DNA from: Thermoplasmata archaeon
GTDB taxonomy: Archaea > Thermoplasmatota > E2 > UBA202 > JdFR-43
Direction of reading: 5' to 3'
DNA length: 7,269 bases
Assembly: GCA_003650975.1 (NCBI GenBank)
Contig: QMSU01000048.1
Location: 1 to 7,269, forward strand
Shown here: one piece after another, positions 6,693-7,269 of the stretch
Numbering within the stretch: the first letter of the stretch is position 1
Layout: each line of letters opens with the position of its first letter
Translations under genes and position numbers: made by a program
Notes under the pieces: generated by a model
What the model was told of the DNA's origin: nothing
Database searches by the model: none
The model's input: the letters and a program-made list of their open reading frames with translations, nothing else

Positions 6693-6989
6693 CTAATACT
6701 CTCTCCACCGGTATCCGCATTTTGTGCAGGTGTAGATACGGGTTTCGGGTTCATCGGATGCCCGTGTCTGGCGGAGAATCCAGTACGCCTCATTATGTCC
6801 GCATTTGGGACACACCACATTTGTTTTCGGCAGCAGTTCCATGTCATCTTCTATTATGACCGCATTCATATCCCTTCTTTTGGAAACAATTATTCTTTCT
6901 ATGTCCTTCTCCTTTGTGTAACCACACTTTCTGCACACCATTTCCTTTCCTTTGGGGTACAGAAGGCTGTGGCAGTTTGGACAAAACAT
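6693..6989 (-). CDS. tfs: Transcription factor S (TFS, archaeal TFIIS-like cleavage factor)
   Basis: TFS rescues backtracked RNA polymerase by stimulating transcript cleavage in the active site. The 98-residue protein has both expected zinc ribbons. The N-terminal one is Cys3, Cys6, Cys19 and Cys22 (FCPNC...CRKCGY), and the C-terminal one is Cys60, Cys63, Cys88 and Cys91 (CPKCGHNEAYW...YTCTKCGYRWREY). The hallmark hairpin QTRASDEPET places Asp79-Glu80, the acidic pair that positions the catalytic metal, so the protein looks active rather than an inhibitory TFS4-like paralogue. Length and spacing are normal. The gene converges on the peptidase gene with only 7 bases between stop codons, so terminators of each must lie within the other's coding end or depend on T-runs there. 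The start ATG lies at leaderless distance from its TATA box. Confidence 0.96.
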   Translation of the reverse strand: MFCPNCHSLLYPKGKEMVCRKCGYTKEKDIERIIVSKRRDMNAVIIEDDMELLPKTNVVCPKCGHNEAYWILRQTRASDEPETRIYTCTKCGYRWREY

Positions 6990-7009
6990 GAAGAAGGAAG
7001 TGAAGGTCC

Positions 7010-7022
7010 TATAAATATTTTA
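7010..7022 (-). promoter_or_regulatory. TATA box of tfs (leaderless), possibly bidirectional
   Basis: On the minus strand TAAAATATTTATA is centred about 26 bases upstream of the tfs ATG at 6989, predicting a leaderless transcript. The core AAATATTT is palindromic, so TBP could in principle also direct a plus-strand transcript starting near 7040. Confidence 0.6.
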
Positions 7023-7068
7023 TGAGAAATGAAGCATCATTCGATGGGTGAAAAAAGAGGAGAAGGCA

Positions 7069-7227
7069 ATGGGAAAGCATCGTTGTGGTATGTGCTCCAC
7101 TTCATTTTTGCTTTTCAATCTCTCTGTTTCTGCCCTGTGCATCTCCCGTGTCAGCAACCGGTCCCCCCCTCCACAACGGAAAAGCAGCCGTGATATGGAC
7201 GATATTCATGTAAAAGACTTAAAATGA
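7069..7227 (+). CDS. Possible small ORF, unknown
   Basis: A 52-codon ORF preceded by GAGGAG (7057-7062) at a good 6-base spacing, the best Shine-Dalgarno in the window. The protein would begin MGKHRCGMC, pass through a hydrophobic stretch (about 13-25) with a third Cys24, and end in a charged tail (RDMDDIHVKDLK). No family is recognised. Against it: composition is biased by a pyrimidine-rich DNA stretch, another frame (7044-7193) is also open, and the inverted repeats at 7097-7232 run through it. It may be non-coding. Confidence 0.25.
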   Translation: MGKHRCGMCSTSFLLFNLSVSALCISRVSNRSPPPQRKSSRDMDDIHVKDLK

Positions 7228-7232
7228 AGTGG
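7097..7232. repeat. Nested inverted repeats; possible structured RNA
   Basis: Three nested pairings are visible. The outer 12-base perfect repeat CCACTTCATTTT (7097-7108) pairs with AAAATGAAGTGG (7221-7232). Directly adjoining it on the left side, TGCTTTTC (7109-7116) pairs perfectly with GAAAAGCA (7179-7186). Inside that, GTTTCTG (7126-7132) pairs with CAGCAAC (7152-7158) with one mismatch. An 8-base match CGTTGTGG/CCACAACG (7081-7088 with 7171-7178) would cross the outer helix. The element could be an RNA gene, a structured leader or a short inverted-repeat element; the transcribed strand is not known and no RNA family was recognised. Confidence 0.35.
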
Positions 7233-7269
7233 TAAGGGAAAAACACCGGGATGCAGATTAGGGATATCC

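Larger units (their letters stand above)
7023..7269. other. Right-edge region without a confident gene
   Basis: After the tfs promoter this stretch holds the weak ORF at 7069-7227, the inverted repeats, a run of seven C (7163-7169) and an A/T-rich ACTTAAAATG (about 7217-7226). The last could be a TATA box for a gene starting beyond the window. No tRNA, SRP RNA or RNase P signature was seen on either strand. Confidence 0.5.

Noticed and set aside
7023..7269. tRNA, SRP RNA or RNase P RNA at the right edge
   Set aside because: No cloverleaf, SRP54-binding loop or conserved RNase P core could be found on either strand.
1..7269. CRISPR array, insertion sequence or prophage
   Set aside because: No regularly spaced direct repeats, transposase, integrase or terminal repeats with target duplication are present; gene content is mostly core archaeal.

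Overview
The window comes from an archaeon. It carries a TFB transcription initiation factor, a TFS (TFIIS-like) RNA polymerase cleavage factor, an archaeal-length RlmE/FtsJ methyltransferase and a release-factor-1 paralogue. TATA boxes sit at the expected distance upstream of most genes, and at least two starts look leaderless. The protein sequences feel euryarchaeal. TFB with TFS beside a secreted C25 (gingipain-type) peptidase would fit a protein-degrading member of the Thermoplasmatota, such as a sediment MBG-D/Thermoprofundales-like lineage, but that placement is inference and no marker here fixes it.

Left region (1-2312, + strand): one tight operon under a single promoter. It holds TFB (72-1004), the RlmE-type rRNA 2'-O-methyltransferase (1004-1621, sharing one base with the TFB stop) and a radical SAM enzyme of unknown substrate (1605-2312, overlapping RlmE by 17 bases). 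Transcription initiation and ribosome maturation are thus physically coupled, with an uncharacterised Fe-S enzyme attached.

Middle region (2313-3979): a very short gene with its own TATA box encodes a 52-residue protein with one C-terminal membrane helix (2424-2582). It converges on a minus-strand Vms1/eRF1-like protein (2604-3752) whose catalytic-loop glutamine is displaced relative to GGQ. The divergent intergenic region 3753-3979 holds two outward promoters and a cluster of four GCAAGG-type motifs between them.

Right region (3980-7269): a 901-residue predicted lipoprotein with an apparent cell-wall-binding-2-like N-terminal domain, a beta-rich middle and a C-terminal peptidase C25 domain. 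It converges, with a 7-base gap, on the minus-strand TFS gene, which has a leaderless-type promoter. The last 247 bases contain no confident gene. They do hold a nested set of inverted repeats (about 7097-7232) that could fold as a structured RNA, and a small ORF with a good Shine-Dalgarno.

Taken together, four of the seven solid or likely genes (TFB, RlmE, the Vms1-like factor and TFS) serve information processing, and the peptidase looks like an exported feeding or surface enzyme. No mobile element, CRISPR array, tRNA or rRNA was recognised.
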